This document shows, piece after piece, positions 19,159 through 28,491 of a stretch of DNA of 64,000 nucleotides (position 1 is the first letter of the stretch; each line of letters begins with the position of its first letter). The stretch is from Rhizobium oryzihabitans (GTDB taxonomy: Bacteria; Pseudomonadota; Alphaproteobacteria; Rhizobiales; Rhizobiaceae), in assembly GCF_010669145.1 (NCBI RefSeq), contig NZ_CP048632.1:1550001-1614000 (forward strand). Reading direction: 5' to 3'. The position numbers and the translations under genes are program-made. A model generated the notes under the pieces. It did no database searches. It saw only the letters and a program-made list of their open reading frames with translations, and was not told the DNA's origin.

Positions 19159-20454
19159 TTATCTCTTCAGATTGATCAGGACGTCCATCAAATCCGAACC
19201 GGTCTGGAAGACTTTCGAATTCGCTGTGTAGATACGCTGGGATTCAATCATGTCGGTGAGTTCGCTGGCGATGTCGACGTTCGACCCTTCAAGCGCACCC
19301 TTCTGGATGTAGCCGAAGCTACCCGTCTGCGCGAAACCGATGGTGACAACGCCAGACTCGTTGCTCGGCAGATAGACGTTACCGTTCTGCGGGCTCAGAT
19401 TGTCGATGCTTGGGACCGTAGCCAGCGCCAGCTGGTAGATGTTGCGACGACCGCCATCCTGATAGACCGCCGTTACCAGGCCATCCTTGCCGATTTCGAC
19501 GTCCTTGATCTGGCTCGGGCCGTTACCGTTCAGAACAGCGGTACCAGGCGTGAACTTCGAGGAGAATTGCGTCATTTGCGACAGGTCGATCTCGATCGCC
19601 TGCGCCACGCCACTATTGCCGTCATTGATAGTGATGGACGCTGGCGATCCAGTCGCGAGCTTGTTTGTCGCCGGGTCGAAGGTCAGCGTGACGCTTTCCT
19701 TCACAAGCGTGGCAGGGGCAGTTGCCGTGTATGGGAACCCGCCATTGGTTGACTGATCCTGACGATAGACCGACACTTCCCATTGGGGATTGCCGGAAGC
19801 ATCATTGTCGATCCGAGTGTAATAGAAGTCGTAGAGAACCTTGGCGCCACCGCTGTCGAACGCCGTGAGCGAGGTCTTGGCACCAATCGTCGACGTCGCG
19901 ACGTTGTCGCTCGGACGTGATCCCGCAGCGACAATTGCTTCGTCGCGATTAAGGTTGGCCGGGAAGCTGCCCTGCGTGGAAGGAGATGCCGTCAGGCCGA
20001 AATCATTGATGTTGATGGCTTCAAGGCCGGTAAAGCCGTTGACGACGGCTGCCGGCGGGTTGGCGCCATAGGGGTAACCCATCAGCAGGAAGCCTGCCGC
20101 ATTCTGCAAATATCCTTCCGAGTTCTTCTGGAAGGATCCCGCTCTTGTGAGATAGGGCGTGCCCGCGCCGTCCTGAACCACGAAGAAGCCGTTGCCCTGA
20201 ATGGCAAGGTCGGTGCTCGACGTGGTGTAGGACAGGTTGCCCTGTTCCGAAATGCTGTAACGAACGTTGGACTGCACACCGCCAGAAGCGTAGCTGCCCG
20301 ACGAGGAGGGCAGAACGAGCGAGGAGAACGACGTCGATGCGCGCTTGTAGCCGGTGGTGCTCGCATTGGCGATGTTGTCGCCAACGGTGCCCAGCTTGTT
20401 CGCCTGCGCATTCATGCCGGACACACCGGTTCGCATAGTGCCGAAAATACTCAT
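19159..20454 (-). CDS. flgE: Flagellar hook protein FlgE
   Basis: Main hook subunit of 431 residues. It carries the rod/hook N-terminal motif (MRTGVSGMNAQANKLGTVGD, NIANASTTGYKRA) and the C-terminal EGSNVDIASELTDMIESQRI. Between them lies the variable surface domain. It is the first gene of the long leftward operon and lies about 100 bp downstream of ftcR, so a promoter in 20455-20558, or read-through from ftcR, is needed. Confidence 0.96.
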   Translation of the reverse strand: MSIFGTMRTGVSGMNAQANKLGTVGDNIANASTTGYKRASTSFSSLVLPSSSGSYASGGVQSNVRYSISEQGNLSYTTSSTDLAIQGNGFFVVQDGAGTPYLTRAGSFQKNSEGYLQNAAGFLLMGYPYGANPPAAVVNGFTGLEAININDFGLTASPSTQGSFPANLNRDEAIVAAGSRPSDNVATSTIGAKTSLTAFDSGGAKVLYDFYYTRIDNDASGNPQWEVSVYRQDQSTNGGFPYTATAPATLVKESVTLTFDPATNKLATGSPASITINDGNSGVAQAIEIDLSQMTQFSSKFTPGTAVLNGNGPSQIKDVEIGKDGLVTAVYQDGGRRNIYQLALATVPSIDNLSPQNGNVYLPSNESGVVTIGFAQTGSFGYIQKGALEGSNVDIASELTDMIESQRIYTANSKVFQTGSDLMDVLINLKR

Positions 20455-20558
20455 TCAAAAACCCTCGTGGTCATCTTCAGGGAGAAGGTAAAGCGTTTGG
20501 CTTGCGTGAAGCTGTCTGAAATACCGCGTTTGAAAAAGACCACGCGGGTCAATGAAGA

Positions 20559-21230
20559 TCATTGCCAATCAATGCTGTAGCCAAGGAAACGCTTGGAATC
20601 GACAGGATCGTAGCCGAGCTTCTTGCGCAGCTTCTTGCGCAGCTTGCTGATGTGGCTTTCAACGACGTTCTCTTCGACGTCATCATCGAAGATGCCGTAG
20701 ATCGCATTGAAAATCTGCGCCTTGGAAACGCGACGTCCGCGATTGGCAATCAAATATTCAAGGATGCGTCGCTCGCGGCGCGGCAAGGGGAAGACTTCGC
20801 CGCCGACTTCGGGATCGCGACCGTCAGAGAAAACCCTGATCTGGCCCGCATCGGTGAAGTTCGAAATGACCTGTAGCCGGCGACGGATCGCCGCCGCACG
20901 CGCCAGGATTTCACGGGGGTGAACCGGCTTGCGCACGACATCGTCAACGCCGCTGTCGAACAGCGCCAAGGTCGATTCCAGCGAGGGCTGGTCGCTGACC
21001 GCGATCACCGGCGCCGTCGTGCGATCCCTGATCGCCTTCGGCAAGGAGAAGCTCCGGTCGCCCTGGCCGATCAGGAAGGCCTCCACGGCCGCCAGATCGC
21101 TGTCCGCCGCCGTCGAGACCCATTCCCCGAATTCGACCGGATCGAAACCGGTCGAGGGGATGCCCTCACGCCCAAATAGAGAAGTATAGCCGTCCTTAAC
21201 GAGCTCGCGCTCATCAACCACTACGATCAT
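20559..21230 (-). CDS. ftcR: Flagellar master regulator FtcR/Rem, OmpR family with atypical receiver
   Basis: Transcription activator of 223 residues for class II flagellar genes in rhizobia and Brucella. A receiver-like N-terminal domain (1-115) is followed by a winged helix ([34 protein letters not shown]). The usual phospho-acceptor aspartate is replaced: the aligned stretch reads [11 protein letters not shown], with Glu50 at that place, while the lysine (K101, in [10 protein letters not shown]) is kept. This agrees with activity governed by amount rather than phosphorylation. The hook gene flgE lies directly downstream. Confidence 0.92.
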   Translation of the reverse strand: MIVVVDERELVKDGYTSLFGREGIPSTGFDPVEFGEWVSTAADSDLAAVEAFLIGQGDRSFSLPKAIRDRTTAPVIAVSDQPSLESTLALFDSGVDDVVRKPVHPREILARAAAIRRRLQVISNFTDAGQIRVFSDGRDPEVGGEVFPLPRRERRILEYLIANRGRRVSKAQIFNAIYGIFDDDVEENVVESHISKLRKKLRKKLGYDPVDSKRFLGYSIDWQ

Positions 21231-21511
21231 TCGTCCGCCTCCGAATCAGTGTGGTGTTTTCCAATGTGGCATTGGTACGAATCGGAGGATTCAGCGACAA
21301 CTGTAGGAAATCATCGATAGTTATTAATAATTGATTAACTATTTTGTGCCGATTTGATCTACATATAGTGGTTGTTAACCATATATGGTACAAAATTTTT
21401 GTGCAAAAATTTTAAAATTCCGAAAAAACCGCTTGAAGCGCCTTTTTTCGATCAATCTCTCGCCACATTTCAGATTGCGAGTCTCGGCGCGGTTAACGCA
21501 ACCAAAGATTG
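21231..21511. promoter_or_regulatory. AT-rich upstream region of ftcR
   Basis: The 281 bp between ftcR and the transglycosylase gene hold no gene. About 21300-21440 is strikingly AT-rich compared with its surroundings (runs such as TTATTAATAATTGATTAAC and AAATTTTTGTGCAAAAATTT), as expected of a regulated promoter for ftcR. In Sinorhizobium rem is activated by VisN/VisR; I cannot point to a defined site here. Confidence 0.5.
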
Positions 21512-22090
21512 CTAGCCATCGCAGAAGTTTTTCGCGTTGGGAGTCCATTTCCCATAGCCCGTCGCCACCAGGTTGGCGATGACCCGGCAGACATATTTCT
21601 TCTGCGCCGGGTCATTGTTGGGGCCGGCATGGTAGCGGGCAACGGCCATGGTCCAGGTTTCATGCCTGTTGTGGAGATTGCGCAGGAACATGGCGGCATA
21701 TTCGACATTACGGCGTGGATCGAACATTTCACGGGTGGAAGTGAAGTTTTCGCCGTGAAAATAATGGTTTATCTGCATGCATCCGAGGTCGATCAGCTTG
21801 GCGCCGTTACGCTTTGCCGCCTCGAAAGTGGTCAGCGCCTCCTCCGTGGATGCGGCAAATACCGGTTTTCCTTCGATATTCATGGCGTTGGGGTCCAGCT
21901 TCCCCTTGCGGCCCGTCTCTGTCAGACCGACGGAATAGAGAATTCCCTCCGGCACACCATATTTGCGTGCCGCGGACTGGATTTCCCTTTCGCAGGCGCC
22001 GGACGTTGCGGAAGCCTGTGCGTTTTCAGAGGTAGACGCCATTGTCAGCAGAAGAACGGCCAGAGCCGAGAGCGCCATCCATGCCTTCAT
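21512..22090 (-). CDS. Flagellar-operon lytic transglycosylase (SLT family)
   Basis: Predicted periplasmic peptidoglycan hydrolase of 192 residues. A signal peptide (MKAWMALSALAVLLLTMAST) precedes an SLT-type domain with candidate catalytic Glu58 (YSVGLTETGR), the motif LIDLGCMQINHYFHG and the RRNVEYAAMFLRNL helix. ATG 22090 has GGGGG upstream; the gene then overlaps the end of fliK by 65 bp in another frame. As the FlgJ-like protein here has no muramidase domain, this enzyme probably opens the wall for the rod, as SltF does in Rhodobacter sphaeroides (inference). Confidence 0.85.
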   Translation of the reverse strand: MKAWMALSALAVLLLTMASTSENAQASATSGACEREIQSAARKYGVPEGILYSVGLTETGRKGKLDPNAMNIEGKPVFAASTEEALTTFEAAKRNGAKLIDLGCMQINHYFHGENFTSTREMFDPRRNVEYAAMFLRNLHNRHETWTMAVARYHAGPNNDPAQKKYVCRVIANLVATGYGKWTPNAKNFCDG

Positions 22091-23381
22091 TATGTACCCC
22101 CAAATTATCACCATTGCCCTGACGGCCGCCCCGTGCGCCGGACTCGTCACGGTTGCGCCCTGCGGCGGCCTGCTGGCCCTGCTGCTGCGCCTGCTGATTT
22201 TGCTGATTGTTGCCTTGTGTGCCCGTTTGGTCACTCTTGTCGGAAGAAGCGATGCTGATGGTGATGTTATCGACCGTCAGACCCTGCGCCTTCAGCCCGT
22301 CAAGGATGCTCTTGCTGTCTTCCTGGAGCTTTTTATAGGCCGCCATGCTCTCCACGGTCATGTGAACCGCGAGCTCATCGCCGGCAAGACGCAGCGACAT
22401 CGTCACCGATCCCAGCTCGATTGGCGTCATATGCAGCTTCAGCGTATGGACGACTTTGCCGGTGCTGCTCTGGGCTGCCGCGTTGGAGAGCGCCGAACCG
22501 GGCTGCATGGCGCTGACCCATTCGGGATCGTTGGCGATCAGGCCGGTCAGGGCGGAAGCATTGGTCGAGGGCGCGAGGCCGATGAAGCGTCGTGAATCGA
22601 GAACCGTGATGGTCTCAGCAGACTTGCCGGTGCTTTCCCGGGCTTCGAATTCGACGCGGCCTTCGCGCTGAACCGTGCTGATATCGAGAGCGCGGGCCGT
22701 GCCGGGACGCGAAGAAGCGAAGCGGAATGCCGAAGCATCGCCTTCGCTGTCCGAACCGGATTCAGCCTCGTTGCCGGTAAGTTCGGCCCGTGTCGGCATG
22801 TCCTTGGAAGGCTCAGCCTTGCCACGGACGGTCTCGAGCCTGTCGGACTTCACCGGATCGGCCTTGCCGGCGATCGCCTGCGCGATTTCCTCAAGGGGCG
22901 TCTTGGCAGTGGCGATATTGCCGGCATTGGCCGTCACCGCTTCAATATCGGAAAGCTTCGGATCAATCGCATCCGCCGCCGTCTCGCCGTCCTTGTCGGT
23001 CTCGTTCTTGACCTTCTTGCCGGGCTTGCCGTTTTCAGGCGATGCGTGCGCTTTTTTGACGGCGTTCTCAAGATCGGCCATCGCCTCTTGGCCACGGCCC
23101 TCTCCGGAATGGTTCTTGACGATCACATTCAGAAAGGTCCCGGGCCGCTTGATCGGCGTATCGGTCTTCTCCGCGTCGCCATCGGGCTGCGCGTGCTGTT
23201 CCTCGGACGATCCTGCCTCATGATGCCGCGAATGCGGTGCGTGCGGCGGCCGCTCGTCGCGGACGGTGGAGAGGGCATCGCCGAAGCTTCCGCTTTTAGC
23301 ATCGTCCCTCACACCGGCGCTGCCGGCGCGTGGATCCGAATATGGTGCATTCACCATCGCGTTAGTGGTTCCGTCGATCAT
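22026..23381 (-). CDS. fliK: Flagellar hook-length regulator FliK (formerly MotD)
   Basis: Secreted ruler and substrate-switch protein of 451 residues. The long N-terminal part is hydrophilic and low in complexity. The conserved FliK C-terminal domain follows at about 315-385 (TLKLHMTPIELGSVTMSLRL, then QGLTVDNITISI), and the tail is rich in Gln, Asn and Gly. In S. meliloti the gene at this place after motC was called motD and later reassigned as fliK. Its start overlaps the motC stop by 4 bp. Confidence 0.9.
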   Translation of the reverse strand: MIDGTTNAMVNAPYSDPRAGSAGVRDDAKSGSFGDALSTVRDERPPHAPHSRHHEAGSSEEQHAQPDGDAEKTDTPIKRPGTFLNVIVKNHSGEGRGQEAMADLENAVKKAHASPENGKPGKKVKNETDKDGETAADAIDPKLSDIEAVTANAGNIATAKTPLEEIAQAIAGKADPVKSDRLETVRGKAEPSKDMPTRAELTGNEAESGSDSEGDASAFRFASSRPGTARALDISTVQREGRVEFEARESTGKSAETITVLDSRRFIGLAPSTNASALTGLIANDPEWVSAMQPGSALSNAAAQSSTGKVVHTLKLHMTPIELGSVTMSLRLAGDELAVHMTVESMAAYKKLQEDSKSILDGLKAQGLTVDNITISIASSDKSDQTGTQGNNQQNQQAQQQGQQAAAGRNRDESGARGGRQGNGDNLGVHNEGMDGALGSGRSSADNGVYL

Positions 23382-24654
23382 GGTGCCCCCTCGCCTTTCT
23401 TCAACAGGCTGTCGATTTCATCGAGCTTGCTGCGGCCACTCGTTACGAGCTGCCGGACGTTGTCGCTCTCATCGTCAACCTTATGGGTTTCAACCCGCCA
23501 TATGCTCTTCGCCTCGGCATTGCCCGCCTCTTTTGGCGGCGCATCGTGCCCGGCACCCGCTCCTGCTGCAACGGCGGCATCCGCGCCCGGCTGCAGCGAG
23601 GGAGGGCGAACCACCTGTTCGGCGATTGCCCTTGCCGCATCTCGCAAGGCCCTGTCACGATCCGAAAGCTGCGCTTCGGGAATTTGCCCGATTGCTTCGA
23701 TCGCGCTCACCACGTCGGGCGTGCCGATGTTGGAGAGGCTTTCATAGAGATTCGCCTGGACTTCCGGCTGATCCGGCATGGCGGGCGACAATGCTTTCGC
23801 TTTCAGTGCCGCCATACGCGCCAGCGAATCCTTGCCACTGATCGCCGCAAGGCGCGATAAACGCAGATAGGCTTCCTTCTGCCTCTCCGCGTCCATCATG
23901 GCGAATGTTTCCTGCACCGTTTCTTCGCCGATGGAATCGGCGCGCTTGACCACCAAGGCAACCAGGAGGTCCGCGAACTGGCTGGCATAGGGCGAATGCA
24001 GGAACCGCCGCGCGTAGCGCTGCGCATATTCGACACCGCGTCCGGCATCGCCGTCTTCGACGGCAATCGCCAGCGAGCGGCGAAGTGCGGCCTCTTCCAC
24101 GATGGTGCCGGGCGCTTCCAGCCGGGCAATGTCATAAAAACCAAGAGCAGCCAGCGGATCGCGCGGGATGGTCACGTTACCGCCGATCAATGCAAGATAG
24201 GCGCCAATCCGGGTGCCGCGATATTCGGGCACCATGGCGGCGATGCTCTGGGCGACCAGCGTTCCCTTGCCGGAGAGATATTTGCGCAGGATATCGGCAA
24301 CGCGGCTGTCGAAATTACCATCCACATCGCGCGCGACCAGCAATTCGAGCGTGGCCGGATTGCCGCCGCTCATCGCATAGATAAGCGCCGCATCGACATT
24401 GCGCGGATCCTTGAAGATCGCCGAGGGGCGCTTTTCAGCCGCTCGTCGATGGTCTGGAGCAGGAACCGTTGCATCTCAGTCGCGGAGTGGTCTCCCATGG
24501 CCACCGAATCCTGCACGAATTGCAGGGAACGCAACATGGCATAGGGCATGAGATTATCTTGCGATTGCGAAAACGCCTTGCTCGGCTCGGAGCCGAGACC
24601 GCATAGCGTCGCCGCAAGAAGAAGCCAGCGTTTCGAGGATTTCGTCACACTCAC
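23378..24654 (-). CDS. motC: Periplasmic motility protein MotC, interrupted by a one-base frameshift
   Basis: Rhizobial motor accessory protein thought to act in the periplasm with MotB. The first frame starts at GTG 24654 (overlapping the motB stop by 4 bp) with a signal peptide ([20 protein letters not shown]) and continues to [10 protein letters not shown]. At the four-base G run 24425-24428 the frame is lost; one extra base would continue as [20 protein letters not shown] and run into the intact 331-residue downstream part (from ATG 24373), for 425 residues in all. A true break would abolish secretion of most of the protein; a homopolymer error is more likely. Confidence 0.85.
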
Positions 24655-25937
24655 CCCCGATCAGCCTCAAGCAGGATTTCAATACGGCGGTTCGCATCCG
24701 CCAGGGGATCAGCCGGCACCTGCAATCTGCGGTCAGCGAAACCAGAGACCTGCTTCACCCGCTCTTCGGAAAGGCCACCGCGAACCAGCATGTAATAGGC
24801 GCTGTGCGCGCGATCCATGGAAAGCCGCCAGTTGTCATTAGCCTGGCCCTTGAACTGCCGTCCGTCGGTATGGCCGCGGATAACCACGCTGCCGCCCCGC
24901 TCCTGAAGCAATTTGCCGATCTTTTCCATGGCCAGAACCAATTCGCCCCGGGGCACGGCCGATCCGACATTGAACATCGGCGTTTCCGTCTGGTCGGAAA
25001 TGGTGAGCAGCAATCCGCCTTCTGCGGGGGTTACCACCAGACCTTCGGAGAGCTTGCCGGTTATTCCCGATATCTGCTTTTCGATCTCTTCGCGCAGCGT
25101 GTCCGCCTTTTGCCATTCGGCTTCGCTGGCTTGCTGCTGATCCGGCATGGTGGGTTTGGCGAGCGCTGCCTGCTCTGCGGCATCCGGACGCTGCTGCGGT
25201 ACAACGGCGGCAACCTCCATCGGCTTGCCGTCCTGAGCCTTGTCGGCCGGTGTCTGCGATTGAGCAGTTTCAATCGCTTTGCCATCCTTCGCTTCCGTAT
25301 CCTTCCTGTTCTCGGCAGATTGCTGAGGCTCAACCGGATTTTGCTGCTGGTCGGCGCGGGTGATCTTCACCTGCTGCGTCCAGAAATCGGGATCGAAAGG
25401 ATCACGGTAAGCTTCGCCGCCGCTCGCACCCGTCGCCGGGCCGGAATCGGCTGCCCCGCCCTCGCCCTTGGCGCTGACATTGGCCTGCTGCCCAACCTGC
25501 TGGGCGATTTCCGCCAGCACCGAATAGGGGTTCTCGAAGAAGTCGGCCTCCGAAAAGTTCGACTGCTCTCCGGTCTGGGAGGTCAGGTCCTCGCCCGTCG
25601 CCGCGGCGGAGCCTTTGGTGGTCTTTTCCGCCTGGATGTTGGACTGGTCCTTCTTCTGGACGCCCTCTTCCTTGTCCGCCGGCTTTTCCAGCCCCTTTGA
25701 AGAGGGTTTTTCGTCCGACAGCTTGATCGGATTGAAATAGCTGGCGACCGAGGCCTTGGTCTCCTCATTCGCGGCATTGACCAGCCACATGACGAGGAAG
25801 AACGCCATCATCGCCGTCATGAAGTCGGCATAGGCAATCTTCCACGCGCCGCCATGGGCACCATCGTGCCCGCCCTTGTGGCGCTTGACGATGATGATCT
25901 CGTTTTTGCCGTGGTGGTGATTTTCGCCTTCACTCAT
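24651..25937 (-). CDS. motB: Flagellar motor stator protein MotB
   Basis: Inner-membrane stator subunit of 428 residues. One membrane segment ([20 protein letters not shown]) carries the proton-binding aspartate Asp38. A long rhizobium-type periplasmic linker of about 230 residues, rich in Gln and Glu, follows. The C-terminal OmpA-like peptidoglycan-binding domain contains [12 protein letters not shown] and [16 protein letters not shown]. It partners with MotA, which lies elsewhere in the window (32774-33646), and is coupled at both ends to its operon neighbours. Confidence 0.95.
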   Translation of the reverse strand: MSEGENHHHGKNEIIIVKRHKGGHDGAHGGAWKIAYADFMTAMMAFFLVMWLVNAANEETKASVASYFNPIKLSDEKPSSKGLEKPADKEEGVQKKDQSNIQAEKTTKGSAAATGEDLTSQTGEQSNFSEADFFENPYSVLAEIAQQVGQQANVSAKGEGGAADSGPATGASGGEAYRDPFDPDFWTQQVKITRADQQQNPVEPQQSAENRKDTEAKDGKAIETAQSQTPADKAQDGKPMEVAAVVPQQRPDAAEQAALAKPTMPDQQQASEAEWQKADTLREEIEKQISGITGKLSEGLVVTPAEGGLLLTISDQTETPMFNVGSAVPRGELVLAMEKIGKLLQERGGSVVIRGHTDGRQFKGQANDNWRLSMDRAHSAYYMLVRGGLSEERVKQVSGFADRRLQVPADPLADANRRIEILLEADRG

Positions 25938-26584
25938 TTCATCACCTTGCGAAGACTGGATGCCCAGGCGGACATGCGCGTGACGAACACGCTTTCACCC
26001 AACTCGACGGTAAGGTCGATGTCCGTGGTCTCGGTAAATTTCATCGTCTCTTCTTCAAAGCCCGGCTGTGTTTTCAGCTTCTCGAACAAATCTTTCGGGC
26101 CTTTCACGACAATCGTGACCGCCTCGCCATCCGGCATGGAAGACCGCGCCACATCCGCCAGCGCCGAGACCGCCTTGACCGACAGCTTTTCCGTCAGAAG
26201 CGGCGCAAGGATATTGGCTGTCTGTTCGCTGAGATTGGCGGCGATCGCGTCGATGCCATCGCGCAGACGGCGGGACAGAAAAACGGCGGTCTCTTCCAGA
26301 TAGACCGAACGCAGGTCTTCAAGCTCAGCCTTGTGGGCCGCCAGGAGTTCTTCCTGCTCGGCCTGCATCTTTTCGGTGATTTCGCGGGTGGCGTCGTCGT
26401 GGCCACGGGCATAGGCCGCCTGTTTTTCACTTTCCACGTCGACAGTCGCGAATTCATCGAAACCGGCGGCAAGATCATCAAAACCGGAAACCTGTTCGGC
26501 ATCCGCCAGAGGATCGCCAAACGCCAGCCCCGCGGGCTGCGTGTCACCGAAATCCTTGAGATATCGTGAAATGGACGCGCTCAT
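25934..26584 (-). CDS. FliH-like flagellar protein (putative export ATPase regulator)
   Basis: A 216-residue protein: an N-terminal part rich in Asp and Gly, a charged coiled coil ([20 protein letters not shown] onward) and a C-terminal globular part ending [20 protein letters not shown]. This order and the DPDL-like end resemble FliH, the stator of the FliI ATPase, and no other FliH is visible. ATG 26584 is chosen because it gives a FliH-like N-terminus and has GGGGGCGGG upstream. It overlaps motB by 4 bp. The FliH call is inference from architecture. Confidence 0.6.
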   Translation of the reverse strand: MSASISRYLKDFGDTQPAGLAFGDPLADAEQVSGFDDLAAGFDEFATVDVESEKQAAYARGHDDATREITEKMQAEQEELLAAHKAELEDLRSVYLEETAVFLSRRLRDGIDAIAANLSEQTANILAPLLTEKLSVKAVSALADVARSSMPDGEAVTIVVKGPKDLFEKLKTQPGFEEETMKFTETTDIDLTVELGESVFVTRMSAWASSLRKVMK

Positions 26585-26892
26585 GCCCGCCCCCGGCAAA
26601 ACAGACCAAAGGGGCAAGACATGTTTCGCTGCCTGCGATCCAGAGCGTTCTGTCGCATTTCCGGGCGGAAAACCGGTGTCCACTTTTCCTGGAAATGCTC
26701 TAAGCCGTTTGGCGGCACCACCGTCATCCTTGCTACCCTGCCCGTCTCTTCCGTGATTTCCGGGCGGATCACGCCATGCGATCCACCCGATATTGCCCCG
26801 ACGTTAGGCGTTCAAACTTGTGCGAGGATGAAGGCGGCCTTGATCAGGAAGCATGCGCCCGATCATCCGCGCGCCCACGCCCACCGAAGCCA
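26585..26892. other. Intergenic region between flaD and the FliH-like gene
   Basis: About 308 bp with no convincing gene. It contains the palindromic element at 26655-26698 and must hold the promoter of the FliH-like-motB-motC-fliK operon; I see no clear terminator for flaD. Confidence 0.5.
26655..26698. repeat. Short palindromic repeat, family 2, copy 1
   Basis: A 44-bp element with perfect 8-bp ends GCATTTCC / GGAAATGC around GGGCGGAAAACCGGTG and TCCACTTTTCCT. A related 46-bp copy lies at 58959-59004. Elements of this type are scattered between genes in rhizobial genomes. Confidence 0.65.
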
Positions 26893-28185
26893 TTATTTGA
26901 AGAGCTGGAGGATGTTTTCCGCATTGGCGTTAGCGATGGAGAGCGCCTGGATGCCCAGCTGCTGCTGCGTCTGCAGCGCTTTCAGCCTGGTGGATTCCTC
27001 GTTCATATCCGCGTCGACGAGACGGCCTATGCCCTTGTCGATCACATCCATCAGGCTGGATACGAAGTTTTCCTGCATGTCGATGCGGCTCTGCAGCGAT
27101 CCGAGGCTGGAAGCCGTGCTGGTCATCGCTTCAAGCTGCTTGTCGACGAAGGACATCATCATGTCGATGGCGTCGGCGTCGGTATAGGTCGTGCCAGCGC
27201 CTGCAAACCCGCCCATGGCTGCGGCGACGATATCGAGCTTACCGAGGTCGAGAGTGGAGACGGAAAAACCGAGGGAACGAGCGACTGAAGTCTGACCGCT
27301 GCTGGTATCGTAAAACCAGTCATTGCCACCGGTATCACGATAGGCTGGAGCGACGGCCGTTCCACCGCTCGATGGGTCTGTCGCCGTTACTTTGACCCAG
27401 GCATTTTCCGCAAGGCGGAGGTAAGTATCGGTTCCATCACTATAGACGTTCGGATCGTTATTTGTATCCGCCGTCGTGGCATTCAGCGCGCCAACTTGCG
27501 CATCGGTGAGCTTCGGGACGACATAACCCGTCTCCGTCACCTTCCCGGCAGTCGTCGAACTCTGGGTGACCTCATGCTCCGTCTTGGCGACAAAAACAGC
27601 GTTCTTGTCGAGAATCCCGAGCTTTCCGCCACTGAGGTCGAAAAGGACGGTGCTGCCGTCGAGCACATAATCGACCGTCGTGACCCCGACATTGCCCGAG
27701 CCCGTACGCGTAAAGGATGCAACGACCTTTTTCGTAATGGGCTCTTCGGCCGGAGGTGTGCCGCCATTGCTGATGCTGGCCTGCAGCCAGTTTTCACCGG
27801 AGAAGGAGGCCGATTCGGAGATGCTCTTCAGCTGCTCCTGAAGCTGCTTGATTTCATCCTGGATCTTGCCGCGGTCAGCCCCGACGCCATAGGCGGCGAC
27901 GAGCTTTGACTTGATCTGCTTGACGACCTCGATCGTGCTTTCAAGCGCGTCGTACGCCGTATCGACCTTCGCGGCCCCCAGGCCCAAAGCATCCTGCACC
28001 GCCGAAAGCGCTGCATTGTCGGAGCGCATCGTCGTCGAGATAGACCAGTAGGCAGCATTGTCCGCTGCGGTTTCGACACGGTAGCCGGACGACACGCGCG
28101 CCTGCGTGGTTTCCAGACTTTTGTCGATCATACGCAGGGTTTGCAGCGCGGCCATTGCCGCCGCATTGGTCAAAATACTGGTCAT
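26893..28185 (-). CDS. flaD: Flagellin FlaD
   Basis: Filament subunit of 430 residues with conserved flagellin ends: an N-terminal helix (MTSILTNAAAMAALQTLRMI, NAAYWSISTTMRSDNAALSA) and C-terminal FVSSLMDVIDKGIGRLVDAD ending NILQLFK. The middle differs strongly from FlaA and FlaB. ATG 28185 is chosen by alignment with the other flagellins and a GGTGGA site. It is separate from the flaA-B-C cluster and lacks their leader structure, so it probably is a differently controlled minor flagellin. Confidence 0.94.
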   Translation of the reverse strand: MTSILTNAAAMAALQTLRMIDKSLETTQARVSSGYRVETAADNAAYWSISTTMRSDNAALSAVQDALGLGAAKVDTAYDALESTIEVVKQIKSKLVAAYGVGADRGKIQDEIKQLQEQLKSISESASFSGENWLQASISNGGTPPAEEPITKKVVASFTRTGSGNVGVTTVDYVLDGSTVLFDLSGGKLGILDKNAVFVAKTEHEVTQSSTTAGKVTETGYVVPKLTDAQVGALNATTADTNNDPNVYSDGTDTYLRLAENAWVKVTATDPSSGGTAVAPAYRDTGGNDWFYDTSSGQTSVARSLGFSVSTLDLGKLDIVAAAMGGFAGAGTTYTDADAIDMMMSFVDKQLEAMTSTASSLGSLQSRIDMQENFVSSLMDVIDKGIGRLVDADMNEESTRLKALQTQQQLGIQALSIANANAENILQLFK

Positions 28186-28491
28186 GGGTTCCACCCAATT
28201 CAAAATGTAAGAAAAAATCCGGCGCTTCGCCGAAAACGAGCAGGGGCATCATGCGCATCGGCAGTGGCTGAAACCGGCCACCGCGACCTGTCGTTCGTTA
28301 ACAAATCGTTAATTTGATAGGTAACAAACAACAACGCTGATTTGCAAGGCGTTCCTTTGCTTCACAGAACGGTTTTGCATAAACCGGCAGGCTTCAGGCA
28401 AGCTCGGGCAAAAAAGTGCCGCAAAGAAGCCGTCGCGCCAGTGATTTTCGCAGGCGTGACGGATAATCGATGACGTGTTTGGTGGGCTGAT
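28186..28491 (-). promoter_or_regulatory. flaD leader and promoter region
   Basis: 306 bp without a gene. On the minus strand it contains an AT-rich stretch with two GTTAAC-like blocks (GATTTGTTAACGAACGAC), a hairpin around GGCGAAGCGCC and, next to the start codon, GGGTGGAACCC, in which GGGT can pair with ACCC around the Shine-Dalgarno bases. The TGTCCC block of the other flagellin leaders is absent. Confidence 0.5.
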
